DNA of 64,000 nt from Ilumatobacter sp. (GCA_007693335.1 REDU01000159.1:1-64000), one strand, 5' to 3'. Shown: positions 44,382 to 53,391, counted from the stretch's first letter. Numbers and translations: made by a program. The notes: generated by a model from the sequence alone, not told the origin.

Positions 44382-44500
44382 CGAACTGTCTGTTCGGATC
44401 CGGCGAACCTGCGGGTTCGGCGCGGACAGTTCGAGATGGTGCGCCCGAACTGTCCGCGTCGTGCGCGTGGTCCTGCAGGTTTGGCGCGGACAGTTGGAGG
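44382..44500. repeat. Palindromic intergenic element, copy 4 (double)
   Basis: CGCGGACAGTTCG (44421-44433) and CGAACTGTCCGCG (44446-44458) form a perfect 13-base inverted repeat with a 12-base loop. A further arm CGAACTGTCTG (44382-44392) lies upstream and GGCGCGGACAGTT (44483-44495) downstream, so two or more units are interleaved. It fills the gap between rpe and the 66-residue protein gene. Confidence 0.72.
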
Positions 44501-44504
44501 GGGG

Positions 44505-44705
44505 TCAGGAGGGGTCGGGCCACTCGTTCCACTGCTCGTCGGCGTCGTCCCAGTCCTCGTTGCGGCGTTCGACCTTCTCGCGCCAGTGCTCAGCGGCCTC
44601 CTTGCTCGGATACGGGCCGAGCACCTCGTCGCCCGGGCCGCGTTCGTCGGCCCGCACGGCACGCCGCTTGTTCATGTCCCAGTACCACGTGGTGGATGCT
44701 GCCAT
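44505..44705 (-). CDS. Small acidic protein, conserved-looking
   Basis: The 66-residue protein has WYWDMNKRRAV and a GPYPSKEAAEHWREKVERRN segment resembling short actinobacterial proteins with a SPOR-like GPYxSxEEAE motif, and an acidic WNEWPDPS end. Function unknown. A CACACT sequence 6 bases upstream of the ATG could be a weak -10. It is divergent from the RNA methyltransferase gene. Confidence 0.65.
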   Translation of the reverse strand: MAASTTWYWDMNKRRAVRADERGPGDEVLGPYPSKEAAEHWREKVERRNEDWDDADEQWNEWPDPS

Positions 44706-44736
44706 GGCCCCAGTGTGCCCGGTCCGGGCCCGGCGC

Positions 44737-44742
44737 TAGCGT
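44737..44742 (+). promoter_or_regulatory. -10 box, leaderless RNA methyltransferase mRNA
   Basis: TAGCGT ends 7 bases before the GTG at 44750. Confidence 0.5.
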
Positions 44743-44749
44743 CGCCGAG

Positions 44750-45985
44750 GTGAGCGACGAGGACGACGTGGACGGCGAGACCGTCGAGCTCGCTCCCGAC
44801 CGTCACGTGGCGGGTGGTGATGCGCTGGCGCGCGACGAGCAGGGGCGCGTCGTGTTCGTGCGCGGGGCTCTGCCCGGAGAGACGGTGACCGTCGAGATCA
44901 CCGAGACCAAGAAGGACTTCGCCCGGGGCCACGTGGTCGACGTGCTCGACTCGTCGGTGCACCGGGTCGAACCACCCTGCCCCCAGCGGCGTCGGGGCTG
45001 TGGCGGATGTGACTGGCAACACATCGACCCATCGGCGCAGCTCGATGCGAAGGTGGCGATCGTGACCGATGCGCTCCGTCGCACCGCCCACCTCGACGGT
45101 CCGGTGGTGAGCGCCGCCGGCTCCGTTCCGGCGACCGGCTACCGAACCACCGTCCGGGTGGTCGGGACCCACCAGGGGACCGCAGGTTTCCGACACGAGC
45201 GATCGCACGAGACGGTTGATGCTGCGGGCTGTCTCGTCGCTCACGAACGACTCGTCGAGCTGCTGGGGTCGATGAGGGTCAGTCCCGGGCTGGAGGTGAC
45301 TCTGCGGTGCTCGACCACGACCACGGAACGGCTCGCCCTGTGGGACCCGCGCGCGGGAGAGGTCACCGGTCTCCCCGACGACGTGGCCGTCGGTGCCGAT
45401 GCGGTGGTGCACCAGGGGATCGGCGGCGTCGATCTCCGCGTGTCGGCGATGTCGTTCTTCCAGAGCGGTCCCGACGCCGCCCGGTTGCTGGTCGATTCGG
45501 TGTCTCGGGCGGCTCCGGAGATGGCGTCCGCCCGGCGTGTGGTCGACCTGTACGCAGGCGTCGGATTGTTCGCTGCGGCGGCGGTGCCGGCGGGAATTCC
45601 CGTCACCCTGGTCGAGTCGGCCCTGTCGGCGGTGGCCGACGCGCGGGTGAACGTGCCCCGGGGTGAGATCGTGACGTCGGAGGTCGGTCGGTGGCGGCCG
45701 CCTGCTCGCCGCCGCCGATCAGGAGGGCCGACCGCCGACGTGGTGATCGCGGATCCGCCGCGGAGCGGCTTGGGTGGCCCGGGCGTTGCGGCGGTCGCCT
45801 CGACCGGCGCCGCTACCGTGGTGCTGGTGAGCTGCGACCCCGCTGCTGCCGCGCGTGACGCGAGCCTCCTCGGGCGCCGGGGTTACCGCCATGTGGGCAC
45901 GGAGGTGCTCGATCTGTTCCCTCACACCCATCACGTCGAGACTGTGACGCGTTTCACACTCGACCCGGCGGGGGTCGTGGCATGA
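44750..45985 (+). CDS. TrmA/RlmD-type class I RNA (uracil-5) methyltransferase
   Basis: The 411-residue protein has an N-terminal TRAM-like domain (about 8-65), an iron-sulfur cysteine set (CPQRRRGCGGCDWQH), the SAM motif VVDLYAGVGLFAAAAV, and motifs IADPPRSGLGG and VSCDPAAAARD with the catalytic cysteine. It methylates U in rRNA or tRNA. RlmD, RlmCD or TrmA specificity cannot be decided. It overlaps the ECF sigma gene as ATGA. Confidence 0.88.
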   Translation: MSDEDDVDGETVELAPDRHVAGGDALARDEQGRVVFVRGALPGETVTVEITETKKDFARGHVVDVLDSSVHRVEPPCPQRRRGCGGCDWQHIDPSAQLDAKVAIVTDALRRTAHLDGPVVSAAGSVPATGYRTTVRVVGTHQGTAGFRHERSHETVDAAGCLVAHERLVELLGSMRVSPGLEVTLRCSTTTTERLALWDPRAGEVTGLPDDVAVGADAVVHQGIGGVDLRVSAMSFFQSGPDAARLLVDSVSRAAPEMASARRVVDLYAGVGLFAAAAVPAGIPVTLVESALSAVADARVNVPRGEIVTSEVGRWRPPARRRRSGGPTADVVIADPPRSGLGGPGVAAVASTGAATVVLVSCDPAAAARDASLLGRRGYRHVGTEVLDLFPHTHHVETVTRFTLDPAGVVA

Positions 45986-46605
45986 CCGATCATCCGGATG
46001 GTGAGCAGGACCGTAGAGACGTCGTGCGACGTGACCTGTCCGATGCCTCAGACGCGGCGCTCGTGGTGGCCATCGGGAGGTACCGCCAGGACGCGCTCGC
46101 CGAGGCCTACCGTCGCCACGCGGGCGCGGTGTTCGGATTGGCCAAGCGGCTGCTGCGTGACCAGGCCCGGGCCGAGGAGATCGTCCAGGAGGTGTTCTTG
46201 CGGCTGTGGAACGATCCGAACCGTTTCGACCCCGACCGCGGCACGCTCCGTAGTTTCCTGCTCGCCCACTGCCACGGTCGATCCGTCGATCTCATCCGCT
46301 CCGAGAGTGCTCGCCGTTCGCGGGAGGAACGTGACGCCAAGGCCACCGCCGAGGTCGGCTACGACGTCGGTCACGAGGTGTGGGACCTGACCGTGGCGGG
46401 CCACGTGCGCGACGCCCTGGGCGTGCTGCCCGACGGTGAGCGCAAGGCCATCGAGCTCGCGTACTTCGGCGGGCGTACGTACCGCGAAGTGGCCGACACA
46501 CTCGGCGAGGCCGAGGGCACCGTGAAGAGTCGGATCAGAGCAGGTCTGAAGCGACTCCGCTCCGAACTGGTCGACGTGGGGATCACCACCGGAGGAGCGA
46601 CGTGA
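45982..46605 (+). CDS. ECF-type RNA polymerase sigma factor
   Basis: A 207-residue sigma factor: region 2 (LAEAYRRHAGAVFGLAKRLL, QVEEIVQEVF-like DQARAEEIVQEVFLRLW) and region 4 (LPDGERKAIELAYFGGRTYR, ATGTVKSR-like GEAEGTVKSRIRAGLKRLRS). It resembles SigK-type ECF factors. The next gene encodes its anti-sigma factor with a GTGA overlap, so they are synthesised together. Being coupled to an RNA methyltransferase is unusual. Confidence 0.92.
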   Translation: MTDHPDGEQDRRDVVRRDLSDASDAALVVAIGRYRQDALAEAYRRHAGAVFGLAKRLLRDQARAEEIVQEVFLRLWNDPNRFDPDRGTLRSFLLAHCHGRSVDLIRSESARRSREERDAKATAEVGYDVGHEVWDLTVAGHVRDALGVLPDGERKAIELAYFGGRTYREVADTLGEAEGTVKSRIRAGLKRLRSELVDVGITTGGAT

Positions 46606-47348
46606 GCGACCTGAGCGACCGGTACGACAGCACCGAGATGGATGAACTGCTCGGCGCCTACGCGCTCGACGCCGTCGATCCCGACGAGCGTCGTCGCGTC
46701 GATGACTACCTGGCCGGCAACCCCCGGGCGATGGCCGAGGTGCAGCAGCACCGCGAGGTCGCCACGATGCTCGCCTACACCGGGATGGACGCCCCCGAGG
46801 GACTGTGGGACCGGATCGTGTCGACCATCGAGGAACCGGCACCCGCCCCCGGACCCGAGCTCGCCAAGGTGCTGCCGATCGACTCGCCCCGCCGGTCGAC
46901 GCGGATGGCGTCGTTCGGCAAGTGGGTGGCCGCCACCGCTGCGGCGGCGCTGTTGGCCGTGGTCGCGATCTCGGTGATCGACCGCAACGACGGCAGTTCC
47001 GATCCGCTGCAGCTGGCAGTCGAAGCCGCCCGCGCCGATCGCGACACGCGCATCGCCGTGCTGACGGCCGAAGGGTCGACCCTCGAGATCGAAGCCGTGA
47101 TCGACGAGAACGGTCGAGGCTTCCTCGTGGCCGACGCCCTGCCGCAGCTCTCGCGCGACCAGACCTACCAGCTCTGGGGCGTCGTGGGCGACGACGTCAT
47201 CTCGATCGGGATCCTCGGTCCGAATCCCGAGCTCGAGCCGTTCACCGCCCGGGTCGATCTGGCGGCGTTGGCCATCACGATCGAGCCAGCCGGCGGCGTG
47301 GTGAGCAACGGCAACCCCGACGGCGCCTACGTCGGCACGTTGACCTGA
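46602..47348 (+). CDS. RskA-family anti-sigma factor
   Basis: The 248-residue membrane protein has an N-terminal anti-sigma domain (LLGAYALDAVDPDERRRVDD, as in RskA), one membrane helix (about residues 107-125), and an extracytoplasmic domain (about 135-248) typical of RskA C-termini (QTYQLWGVVGDDVISIGIL). It should sequester the sigma factor encoded upstream until a signal triggers proteolysis. Confidence 0.9.
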   Translation: MSDLSDRYDSTEMDELLGAYALDAVDPDERRRVDDYLAGNPRAMAEVQQHREVATMLAYTGMDAPEGLWDRIVSTIEEPAPAPGPELAKVLPIDSPRRSTRMASFGKWVAATAAAALLAVVAISVIDRNDGSSDPLQLAVEAARADRDTRIAVLTAEGSTLEIEAVIDENGRGFLVADALPQLSRDQTYQLWGVVGDDVISIGILGPNPELEPFTARVDLAALAITIEPAGGVVSNGNPDGAYVGTLT

Positions 47349-47413
47349 CACGACCGTTCGCCGTTCCGGTCGCCCCGTCGGAACCCGACCGGCCCCGGTG
47401 GCACACTGGCGCG

Positions 47414-48313
47414 ATGTTGAACCCTGTCGTGTCGACCGAGGTGTCCGCAGCACTCGCGGCCGGCCAGCCGGTGGTGGCGCTCGAGTCGACCATCTTCTCG
47501 AATCTCGGCCTGCCGGACCCTGCGAACGCCGAGGCGCTCGAGCGGTGCGGCCACGCCATCCGGCGCCGGGGTGTCGTGCCGGCGGTCACGGCCGTGCTCG
47601 ACGGGGTGGCACGCGTCGGCCTCGAGCCCGGTGAGGAGCAGCGGATCCTCGGACCGGCCCGCAAGGTCGCCGAACGCGACATGGCGGTGGCAATGGCTCA
47701 GAACTGGGACTTCGGTGCCACGACCGTGTCGGCGTCGGTCGCGCTCGCCGCCTCCGCCGGCGTGGAGGTGTTCGCCACGGGTGGCATCGGTGGGGTCCAC
47801 CGCGGTGCGGAGCTGACGGGTGACATCAGTGCCGATCTCGACGCGCTCGCGCATCATCCGGTGGTGACGGTGTGCGCCGGCGCGAAGGCGTTCCTCGATC
47901 TCGCCCGCACGCTCGAGTACCTGGAGACGGTTGGCGTGCCGGTGCTCGGATGGCGCCACGACCACCTCCCGGCCTTCTACACGCGATCGTCGGGTCTGGC
48001 GGTGCCCCATCGCGTCGAGACCGCCGACGAGGTGGCGGCGGTGCTCCGGGGCCGCTCTCGGGCGCACACCGGTGTGCTGTTGACCGTGCCGATCCCGGCG
48101 GCGGACGAGCTCGACGTGGCCGAGCTCGATGCCGTGCTGACCAGAGCGCTCGAAGACGGCGATCGCGAGGGGATCGTCGGCGCCGCGGTCACACCGTTCG
48201 TGTTGGGTCGGATCGCGGCTGCCACCGAGGGTCGGAGTATTCCCGCGAACCTCGCGTTGGCCGAGCACAACGCCGAGGTTGCGTCCGAGGTGGCCATCGC
48301 CCTGTCGCGTTGA
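47414..48313 (+). CDS. psuG: Pseudouridine-5'-phosphate glycosidase
   Basis: The 299-residue protein retains PsuG catalytic segments: ALESTI (Glu), ATGGIGGVHRGAELTGDISA (metal-binding Asp) and VVTVCAGAKAFLDLARTLEY with the Schiff-base lysine in CAGAK. It cleaves pseudouridine 5'-phosphate to uracil and ribose 5-phosphate. PsuK is not adjacent. ATG at 47414 is 6 bases after CACACT, a weak -10. Confidence 0.92.
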   Translation: MLNPVVSTEVSAALAAGQPVVALESTIFSNLGLPDPANAEALERCGHAIRRRGVVPAVTAVLDGVARVGLEPGEEQRILGPARKVAERDMAVAMAQNWDFGATTVSASVALAASAGVEVFATGGIGGVHRGAELTGDISADLDALAHHPVVTVCAGAKAFLDLARTLEYLETVGVPVLGWRHDHLPAFYTRSSGLAVPHRVETADEVAAVLRGRSRAHTGVLLTVPIPAADELDVAELDAVLTRALEDGDREGIVGAAVTPFVLGRIAAATEGRSIPANLALAEHNAEVASEVAIALSR

Positions 48314-48332
48314 CGGTGCGCCGGGGTCGGTC

Positions 48333-48917
48333 TCAGAGCCCGGCGGCTCGGGTCTCGATCCGCTCGAGGAACGCCGCACGCTTCGCGGCGTCGTCACGGT
48401 CCACGCCGTAGAACGCCCACCACCGGGTGCGACACCGCGGATGGCACATGAGGCGGAGGCTCCGGGTGACGGTGCGCTTTCCGGCCTCACCTTCGATCGA
48501 GTTGATCGACTTCGACGAGCCGTGCGTGGTGACGACCACGATCCGCTTCACGTTCCGCAACAGTGGGCGGATGCGGTTCGAACCGGGCGGCAGATCCCAC
48601 GCGACCCCTCGCACCCAGACGCGATCGAACCACCCCTTCATCAGCGCGGGCTGGGCGCTCCACCAGGTCGGGTAGACCAGTACCAGCGTGTGGCACCACC
48701 TGAGGGCCTCGACGTGCGCTGCCAGCTCTGGTGCCGCCCCGGGCTCGAGGTGGCGGCGGTGCTCGTCGGCGTCGAACACCGGGTCGAACCCCTCGGCATG
48801 GAGGTCGATCGTGCGGACCTGGTGACCGGTGCGCCCCAGACCAGCGAGCACGCTCCGACATGCCGCGCTGACGAACGACTCGGGGTCGGGGTGGGCGTGC
48901 ACCACGAGCACGTTCAC
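48333..48917 (-). CDS. Flavodoxin-fold NAD(P)H oxidoreductase, copy 2
   Basis: The 194-residue protein starts NVLVVHAHPDPESF and has VYPTWWSAQPALMKGWFDRV, both features of the NQO/MdaB family of FMN/FAD quinone reductases. It is a paralogue of the gene upstream. The GTG at 48917 overlaps the stop of that gene (GTGA). The upstream gene and the TauE exporter complete a three-gene coupled operon. Confidence 0.82.
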   Translation of the reverse strand: MNVLVVHAHPDPESFVSAACRSVLAGLGRTGHQVRTIDLHAEGFDPVFDADEHRRHLEPGAAPELAAHVEALRWCHTLVLVYPTWWSAQPALMKGWFDRVWVRGVAWDLPPGSNRIRPLLRNVKRIVVVTTHGSSKSINSIEGEAGKRTVTRSLRLMCHPRCRTRWWAFYGVDRDDAAKRAAFLERIETRAAGL

Positions 48918-49600
48918 GATAGACCCGCACGTGGGCGTCGTGAACGTCGTGGTCGACGTGGGCGTCCGAGGGGCCGGTGGTCGAGGTGGCGCATCCGCCA
49001 TTCGACCGTGTGGAGGAAGTCGGCACGGTCTGCAGCGCTGGCCGTGTCGATCGAGTACAGACCGAGCCATGTGCGGCGGGTGCGCAGACTGCAACTCATC
49101 CAGAGCGCACGGTGGATGATGCGGCGACCGTTGTCGTTGATCGCCTTCACGTACGACTTCGGGGACCCGTAGGTGCTGATGCCCACGATGTGGCGCATCC
49201 GGGGGAGGCCCGGTCTGACCTTCCCGGTGCGCTCGTCGAACCGGAACGCCACCCCCACCACCAGGATGCGCTCGAGCCACCCCTTCAGGATCGCGGGCAG
49301 ACCACTCCACCACGTCGGGTACACGAACACCACGGTGTCGCACCATCGCACCAGCTCGGCGTGCGCTCGGGATGTGTCGTCGAGCAGACAGTCACCCGTG
49401 TCGTACCCCCGCCGCTCCTCGAGTGTCATCGCCGGCCGGAACGACTCCGCGTAGAGATCGATGGTCTCCACGGTGTGACCGGCCGCGAGCAGCCCGGTGG
49501 TGGCCGCACCGGCCACCGCGTGGGCGTAGCCGTCTGACCTCGGGTGCGCCACAACGAGCAGGACCCGGAGCGGCCCGCTCGGTCGAGCCGACAGGATCAC
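48914..49600 (-). CDS. Flavodoxin-fold NAD(P)H oxidoreductase, copy 1
   Basis: A 228-residue NQO-type protein with LLVVAHPRSDGYAHAV and VYPTWWSGLPAILKGWLERI, followed by an arginine/proline-rich tail (RPLGRPRRPRRSRRPRAG) that is absent from its paralogue. It reduces quinones or other electrophiles with two electrons. It overlaps both neighbours by four bases (GTGA with TauE; GTGA with copy 2). Confidence 0.82.
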   Translation of the reverse strand: MILSARPSGPLRVLLVVAHPRSDGYAHAVAGAATTGLLAAGHTVETIDLYAESFRPAMTLEERRGYDTGDCLLDDTSRAHAELVRWCDTVVFVYPTWWSGLPAILKGWLERILVVGVAFRFDERTGKVRPGLPRMRHIVGISTYGSPKSYVKAINDNGRRIIHRALWMSCSLRTRRTWLGLYSIDTASAADRADFLHTVEWRMRHLDHRPLGRPRRPRRSRRPRAGLS

Positions 49601-50397
49601 GCCGTGACCTCGTCGCTGTAGGGCGCCCGTGCGCTGCGGAGCGTCGTGAGCTGACGGATCGCGACCACCACGAGCAGGACGGCGAACAGGGCGTTCGAGA
49701 CCGGATCGCTCATGCGATCAGCGATGAGGCTGCCGGCCACGGCCGACACCACTCCGGTGAGTCCGATCACGGCAGCCACCCGTACGTCGGCGTTCTGCAC
49801 GGCCCGGTTGCGGAGCGTGCCCATGATCGACGTGGGGATGATGACCGCCATCGAGGTGCCCTTCGCGATCACCGACGGCATCCCGAACAGCACCACCATG
49901 GCCGGCACCATGATGATGCCGCCGCCCACGCCCAGGAGCCCGGCGAGCGTGCCCGACAGGAGGCCGACGGCGAAGAGGCCCACGGCGCCGAGCACGGTGA
50001 GTGCCTCGCGGGCGGTGCCCTCGGTCGGGATGAACAGCCTCACCGCGGTCGCCAACATGATGATGACGAACCCGATCGTGAGGGTCCGCTTGGAGATGAT
50101 CTGCAGCAACTTCGTGCCGACCACGGCGCCCACGATGGCACCGAGTGCGATCCACATCGCGACCGGCCAGTCGACGTTGCCGACCGACCAGTAGGTGAGG
50201 AGGCTGGCGCCGGCGATCGGCAGGATCGCGGCCAGCGAGGTGCCGTGCGCCAGTCGCTGGTCGAATCCGAGCACGATCGTGAGGGCCGGCACGATGAGGA
50301 TGCCTCCGCCCACCCCGAACATGCCGCCCAGGAGCCCTGCGGCCAGGCCGACCGCGGCGACGCGGACCATGGAGCGCTGCGAGTGGACACCGGACAC
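49597..50397 (-). CDS. TauE/SafE family membrane exporter
   Basis: The 266-residue protein has eight or so hydrophobic segments and the family repeats VGLAAGLLGGMFGVGGGILI and LLSGTLAGLLGVGGGIIMVP. TauE/SafE proteins export sulfite, sulfoacetate or related organic anions. The GTG at 50397 lies 8 bases after TACCGT; ATG 50370 is an alternative. It heads an operon with two quinone reductase-like genes. Confidence 0.85.
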   Translation of the reverse strand: MSGVHSQRSMVRVAAVGLAAGLLGGMFGVGGGILIVPALTIVLGFDQRLAHGTSLAAILPIAGASLLTYWSVGNVDWPVAMWIALGAIVGAVVGTKLLQIISKRTLTIGFVIIMLATAVRLFIPTEGTAREALTVLGAVGLFAVGLLSGTLAGLLGVGGGIIMVPAMVVLFGMPSVIAKGTSMAVIIPTSIMGTLRNRAVQNADVRVAAVIGLTGVVSAVAGSLIADRMSDPVSNALFAVLLVVVAIRQLTTLRSARAPYSDEVTA

Positions 50398-50405
50398 GGA
50401 TCCCG

Positions 50406-50411
50406 ACGGTA
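50406..50411 (-). promoter_or_regulatory. -10 box, leaderless TauE mRNA
   Basis: TACCGT on the minus strand ends 8 bases before the GTG at 50397 and identifies that start. Confidence 0.5.
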
Positions 50412-50469
50412 CCCGAGCGATCTGCGCCGTGCCTCGGCCGATCGGATCCCGGTCTGCTACGGAATGGGG

Positions 50470-51192
50470 GTGGACCTGTTCGCCGACGACCCGATCCTGC
50501 CCGCCGAGCCCGACGAACTCGAGGTGCTCCACGACCGCGAGTACCGGGTCCGTGCGTACCGGAAGGCCGACGATCTGCTCATGATCCGAGCCGCGGTGCG
50601 TGACCAGAAGCCTCCGGGGCTGTATCTCGAGATCGATCCCGATCCGCTCACGGTCCACCACATGCAGATCGAGGTGGACGTCGCGTTCCCGTCACTGGAG
50701 ATCGTGCGCGCCGAGGTGGTGTTCGAGTCGCATCCTCATGAGCAGTGCACCGTCATCACGACCCACTACGGCGAGCTCGTCGGTCTGTCGATCGCTCGGG
50801 GGTTCACGCACAAGGTGAGGGAACTGTTCGGTGGGCCGAGGGGGTGCACCCATACGACCGCGCTCCTGCAGGCGATGGCGCCGGTGGCGGTGCAGTGCTT
50901 CTGGTCGATGCAGGCGTCGACCGCACGGCGCGCCGCCGACCAGTCGAGCGACGTGTCGGCGGGGGCGTCGGGCGGAGCCGACTCACGCTCGGAGGCACGC
51001 AGGCCCGGTCGGGAGATGTGGGCGATGAACCTCAACACCTGTCACGTGTGGGCCGAGGACGGCGAGGTGGTGAGGGCCCTGGAGGCGGGCGAGCCGATGT
51101 CGGTGCCGATGTCGGTGCCGGTGTTCCTCCGGAAGCGACTCGATGAGTTGGGTCTCGACGCCGCGGCCTGGACCCCGTGGAAGAGGGACTGA
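50470..51192 (+). CDS. DUF2889 family protein
   Basis: A 240-residue cytoplasmic-looking protein with LYLEIDPDPLTVHHMQIEVD and ARGFTHKVRELFGGPRGCTHTTALLQAMAP, segments I associate with DUF2889. Two cysteines (GCTH, NTCHVW) and several histidines could bind metal. A direct repeat PMSVPMSVPV lies near the end. GTG 50470 follows TACGGA; ATG 50464 is an alternative. It precedes an MDR oxidoreductase by four bases and may share an operon with it. Confidence 0.7.
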   Translation: MDLFADDPILPAEPDELEVLHDREYRVRAYRKADDLLMIRAAVRDQKPPGLYLEIDPDPLTVHHMQIEVDVAFPSLEIVRAEVVFESHPHEQCTVITTHYGELVGLSIARGFTHKVRELFGGPRGCTHTTALLQAMAPVAVQCFWSMQASTARRAADQSSDVSAGASGGADSRSEARRPGREMWAMNLNTCHVWAEDGEVVRALEAGEPMSVPMSVPVFLRKRLDELGLDAAAWTPWKRD

Positions 51193-51196
51193 ACCG

Positions 51197-52198
51197 GTGC
51201 GGGTCGTGGAGTGCCGCCAGTTCGGGCCGGTCGATCGGCTCGTGGTGGTCGAGCGCGAGCCGGAGCCACTGGGGCCGCGGCAGGTGCGGATCGACGTCTC
51301 AGCGTGTGGGGTCAACTTCGTGGACGGGTTGTTCGTGCGGGGCGAGTACCAGATCAAACCGCCGTTGCCCTTCGTGCCGGGTATGGAGGTCGTGGGCCTG
51401 GTGACCGGGATCGGCTCCGAGGTGGAGTCCGACGAGGTGGCCGTGGGTGACCGGGTGCTCGCCAATGTGGGGCTCGGCGGCTATGCCAGCGAGGCGGTGG
51501 CCACGGTCGAACAGATCGTGGTGATGCCCGACACCCTCAGTGACGGTCAAGCGGCCACGTTCATGCAGAGCTACCTGACCGCGTGGTTCGCGCTCCGCGA
51601 GCGGGGTGCCGTCTCGGAGGGTGAGACGCTCGCAGTGCTGGGCGCCGGCAGCGGCGTGGGACTGGCGGCGGTCGACCTGGCAGCAGCGCTCGGTCTCCAG
51701 GTGGTGGCCGTGGCATCCACGCCCGAGAAGCGGTCGCTCGCCCGTCGTCACGGGGCCGTGGCCGAGATCGACTCGTCCTCGCTCTCACCCGACGAGGTCA
51801 AGAACGAGATCAGGCGGTTCGCCGGGGAGCACGGGTCGACCCCGGGCGGCGTCGACCATCTCTACGATCCGGTGGGCGGGGAGCTCGGCGAGACCTGTCT
51901 CCGGGCCCTCGGTGAGAACGGCCAGTACCTGGTGATCGGGTTCGTGGCGGGCATCCCCCGGCTGGCCGCCAACCAGGTGCTCCTGCGCAACCGTCGCATC
52001 ACCGGCGTCGACTGGGGCGCGTGGGCCGGTCGTCACCCCGCTGCGAACCGTGCGATGCTGCAGGGCGTGCTCGACCTGATCGCCGCCGGTGCCATCACGC
52101 CCACCGAACCCGTGACCTACCCGCTGGTGGATGCCGCTCGTGCACTGAGCGACCTCGCCGCCCGGACGGTGGCCGGCAAGGTGGCGCTCGTCCCGTGA
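51197..52198 (+). CDS. MDR-family NAD(P)H:quinone oxidoreductase
   Basis: The 333-residue protein of the medium-chain dehydrogenase family has VDVSACGVNFVDGLFVRGEY-like N-terminal fold, FVPGMEVVGLVTGIG, a Rossmann LGAGSGVGLAAVDLAAALG, and ends with RTVAGKVALVP. It lacks the zinc-binding cysteines of alcohol dehydrogenases, fitting quinone oxidoreductases. GTG at 51197 starts four bases after the previous stop; its own stop overlaps the next gene (GTGA). Confidence 0.87.
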   Translation: MRVVECRQFGPVDRLVVVEREPEPLGPRQVRIDVSACGVNFVDGLFVRGEYQIKPPLPFVPGMEVVGLVTGIGSEVESDEVAVGDRVLANVGLGGYASEAVATVEQIVVMPDTLSDGQAATFMQSYLTAWFALRERGAVSEGETLAVLGAGSGVGLAAVDLAAALGLQVVAVASTPEKRSLARRHGAVAEIDSSSLSPDEVKNEIRRFAGEHGSTPGGVDHLYDPVGGELGETCLRALGENGQYLVIGFVAGIPRLAANQVLLRNRRITGVDWGAWAGRHPAANRAMLQGVLDLIAAGAITPTEPVTYPLVDAARALSDLAARTVAGKVALVP

Positions 52199-53382
52199 CC
52201 CGAGACGGGACCGACGGCGGGGCCACTGGCGAGGTGCGCCACGACCCGTTCGGTCTGCGCTCGCTCGATGTCGAGCAGTTGCGTCGTCGACCCGGAGCGA
52301 AGTGGCACCGCCCCGGTGGTCGGCTGGCGGCCTGGGTGGCCGATATGGACTTCCCGGTCGCTCCGGCCATCCGCGACCGACTGATCGAGCTGGCGACCAC
52401 CGATGTGGGATATCCCGACTGGGAACGTGCTGCGGCCAGCCCTCTCCCGCTCCTGTTCGCCGGGCGCATGGTGGATCGCTACGGATGGGAGCCGCGGCTC
52501 GAACGTCTGCACGAGCTGTCCGATGTCGTGCAGGGGGTGCGGGTGGCGCTGCACCACCTCACCGATCCCGGCGATGCGGTGGCGCTGCACACCCCGGCAT
52601 ACGCGCCGTTCCTGCGCACGATCGAGCGGATGGGCCGACGCATCGTGCGGGTGCCGTGGCCGTTCGATCACGACCGGCTCGATGCCGAACTCGACGACGC
52701 CGGTGCCCGCGTGCTGCTGCTCTGCCACCCTCACAACCCCACCGGTCATGTGTTCTCCCGTGACGAGCTCGGACATCTCGCCCAGATCGCGGCCCGCCAC
52801 GATCTCGAGGTGGTGTCCGACGAGATCCACGCCGATCTCACCCACCCGCCCCACGTGCACGTGCCGTTCGAGGCGGTGGCTGCCGAGACGGTACCGGTGG
52901 TGGCGGCACGGTCGGTCACGATCACCTCGGCGTCGAAGACGTTCAACACGGCCGGCCTCCGGTGGGCGGTGCTGCACGCCGGCAGCGATCGCCTCCACGC
53001 CGTGCTCGCCGGTCTCAGCGAGCAGTATTTCGGCGCGCCCAACCTGATGGCGGTGGCCGCCACCGAGGCGGCCTGGACCGAGGGCGAGGAGTGGCTGCGC
53101 TCCGTGCTCGAGGTGCTCGACGAGAATCGCCGTGCACTCACGGCCCTGCTGGCCGAACACCTACCCGGTGCCGGGTACCGGCCACCCGACGCGACCTACC
53201 TCGCCTGGATCGACTGCCGTCCGCTCGGGCTCGGGACCGATCCGGCACCGGTGTTCGCCGAGCGCGGCGTCGAGGTCAGTCCAGGGCCCACGTTCGGTGT
53301 CGAGGGTGCGGGGCACGTCCGTCTCAACCTGGCGACGAGCCCGGCGGTGCTGGAGCGCATCGTGACCTCCATGGGTGGCTGA
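52195..53382 (+). CDS. PatB/MalY-type pyridoxal phosphate C-S lyase or aminotransferase
   Basis: A 395-residue fold-type I PLP enzyme with GAKWHRPGGRLAAWVADMDF, the PLP-binding Lys in TSASKTFNTAGLRWAV, and LCHPHNPTGHVFSRDEL. PatB/MalY enzymes cleave cystathionine or cysteine conjugates; specificity is not certain. The GTG overlaps the MDR gene, so the two are coupled. It converges on the DUF2254 gene with 9 bases between stops. Confidence 0.85.
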   Translation: MTRDGTDGGATGEVRHDPFGLRSLDVEQLRRRPGAKWHRPGGRLAAWVADMDFPVAPAIRDRLIELATTDVGYPDWERAAASPLPLLFAGRMVDRYGWEPRLERLHELSDVVQGVRVALHHLTDPGDAVALHTPAYAPFLRTIERMGRRIVRVPWPFDHDRLDAELDDAGARVLLLCHPHNPTGHVFSRDELGHLAQIAARHDLEVVSDEIHADLTHPPHVHVPFEAVAAETVPVVAARSVTITSASKTFNTAGLRWAVLHAGSDRLHAVLAGLSEQYFGAPNLMAVAATEAAWTEGEEWLRSVLEVLDENRRALTALLAEHLPGAGYRPPDATYLAWIDCRPLGLGTDPAPVFAERGVEVSPGPTFGVEGAGHVRLNLATSPAVLERIVTSMGG

Positions 53383-53391
53383 TCGGACCGT

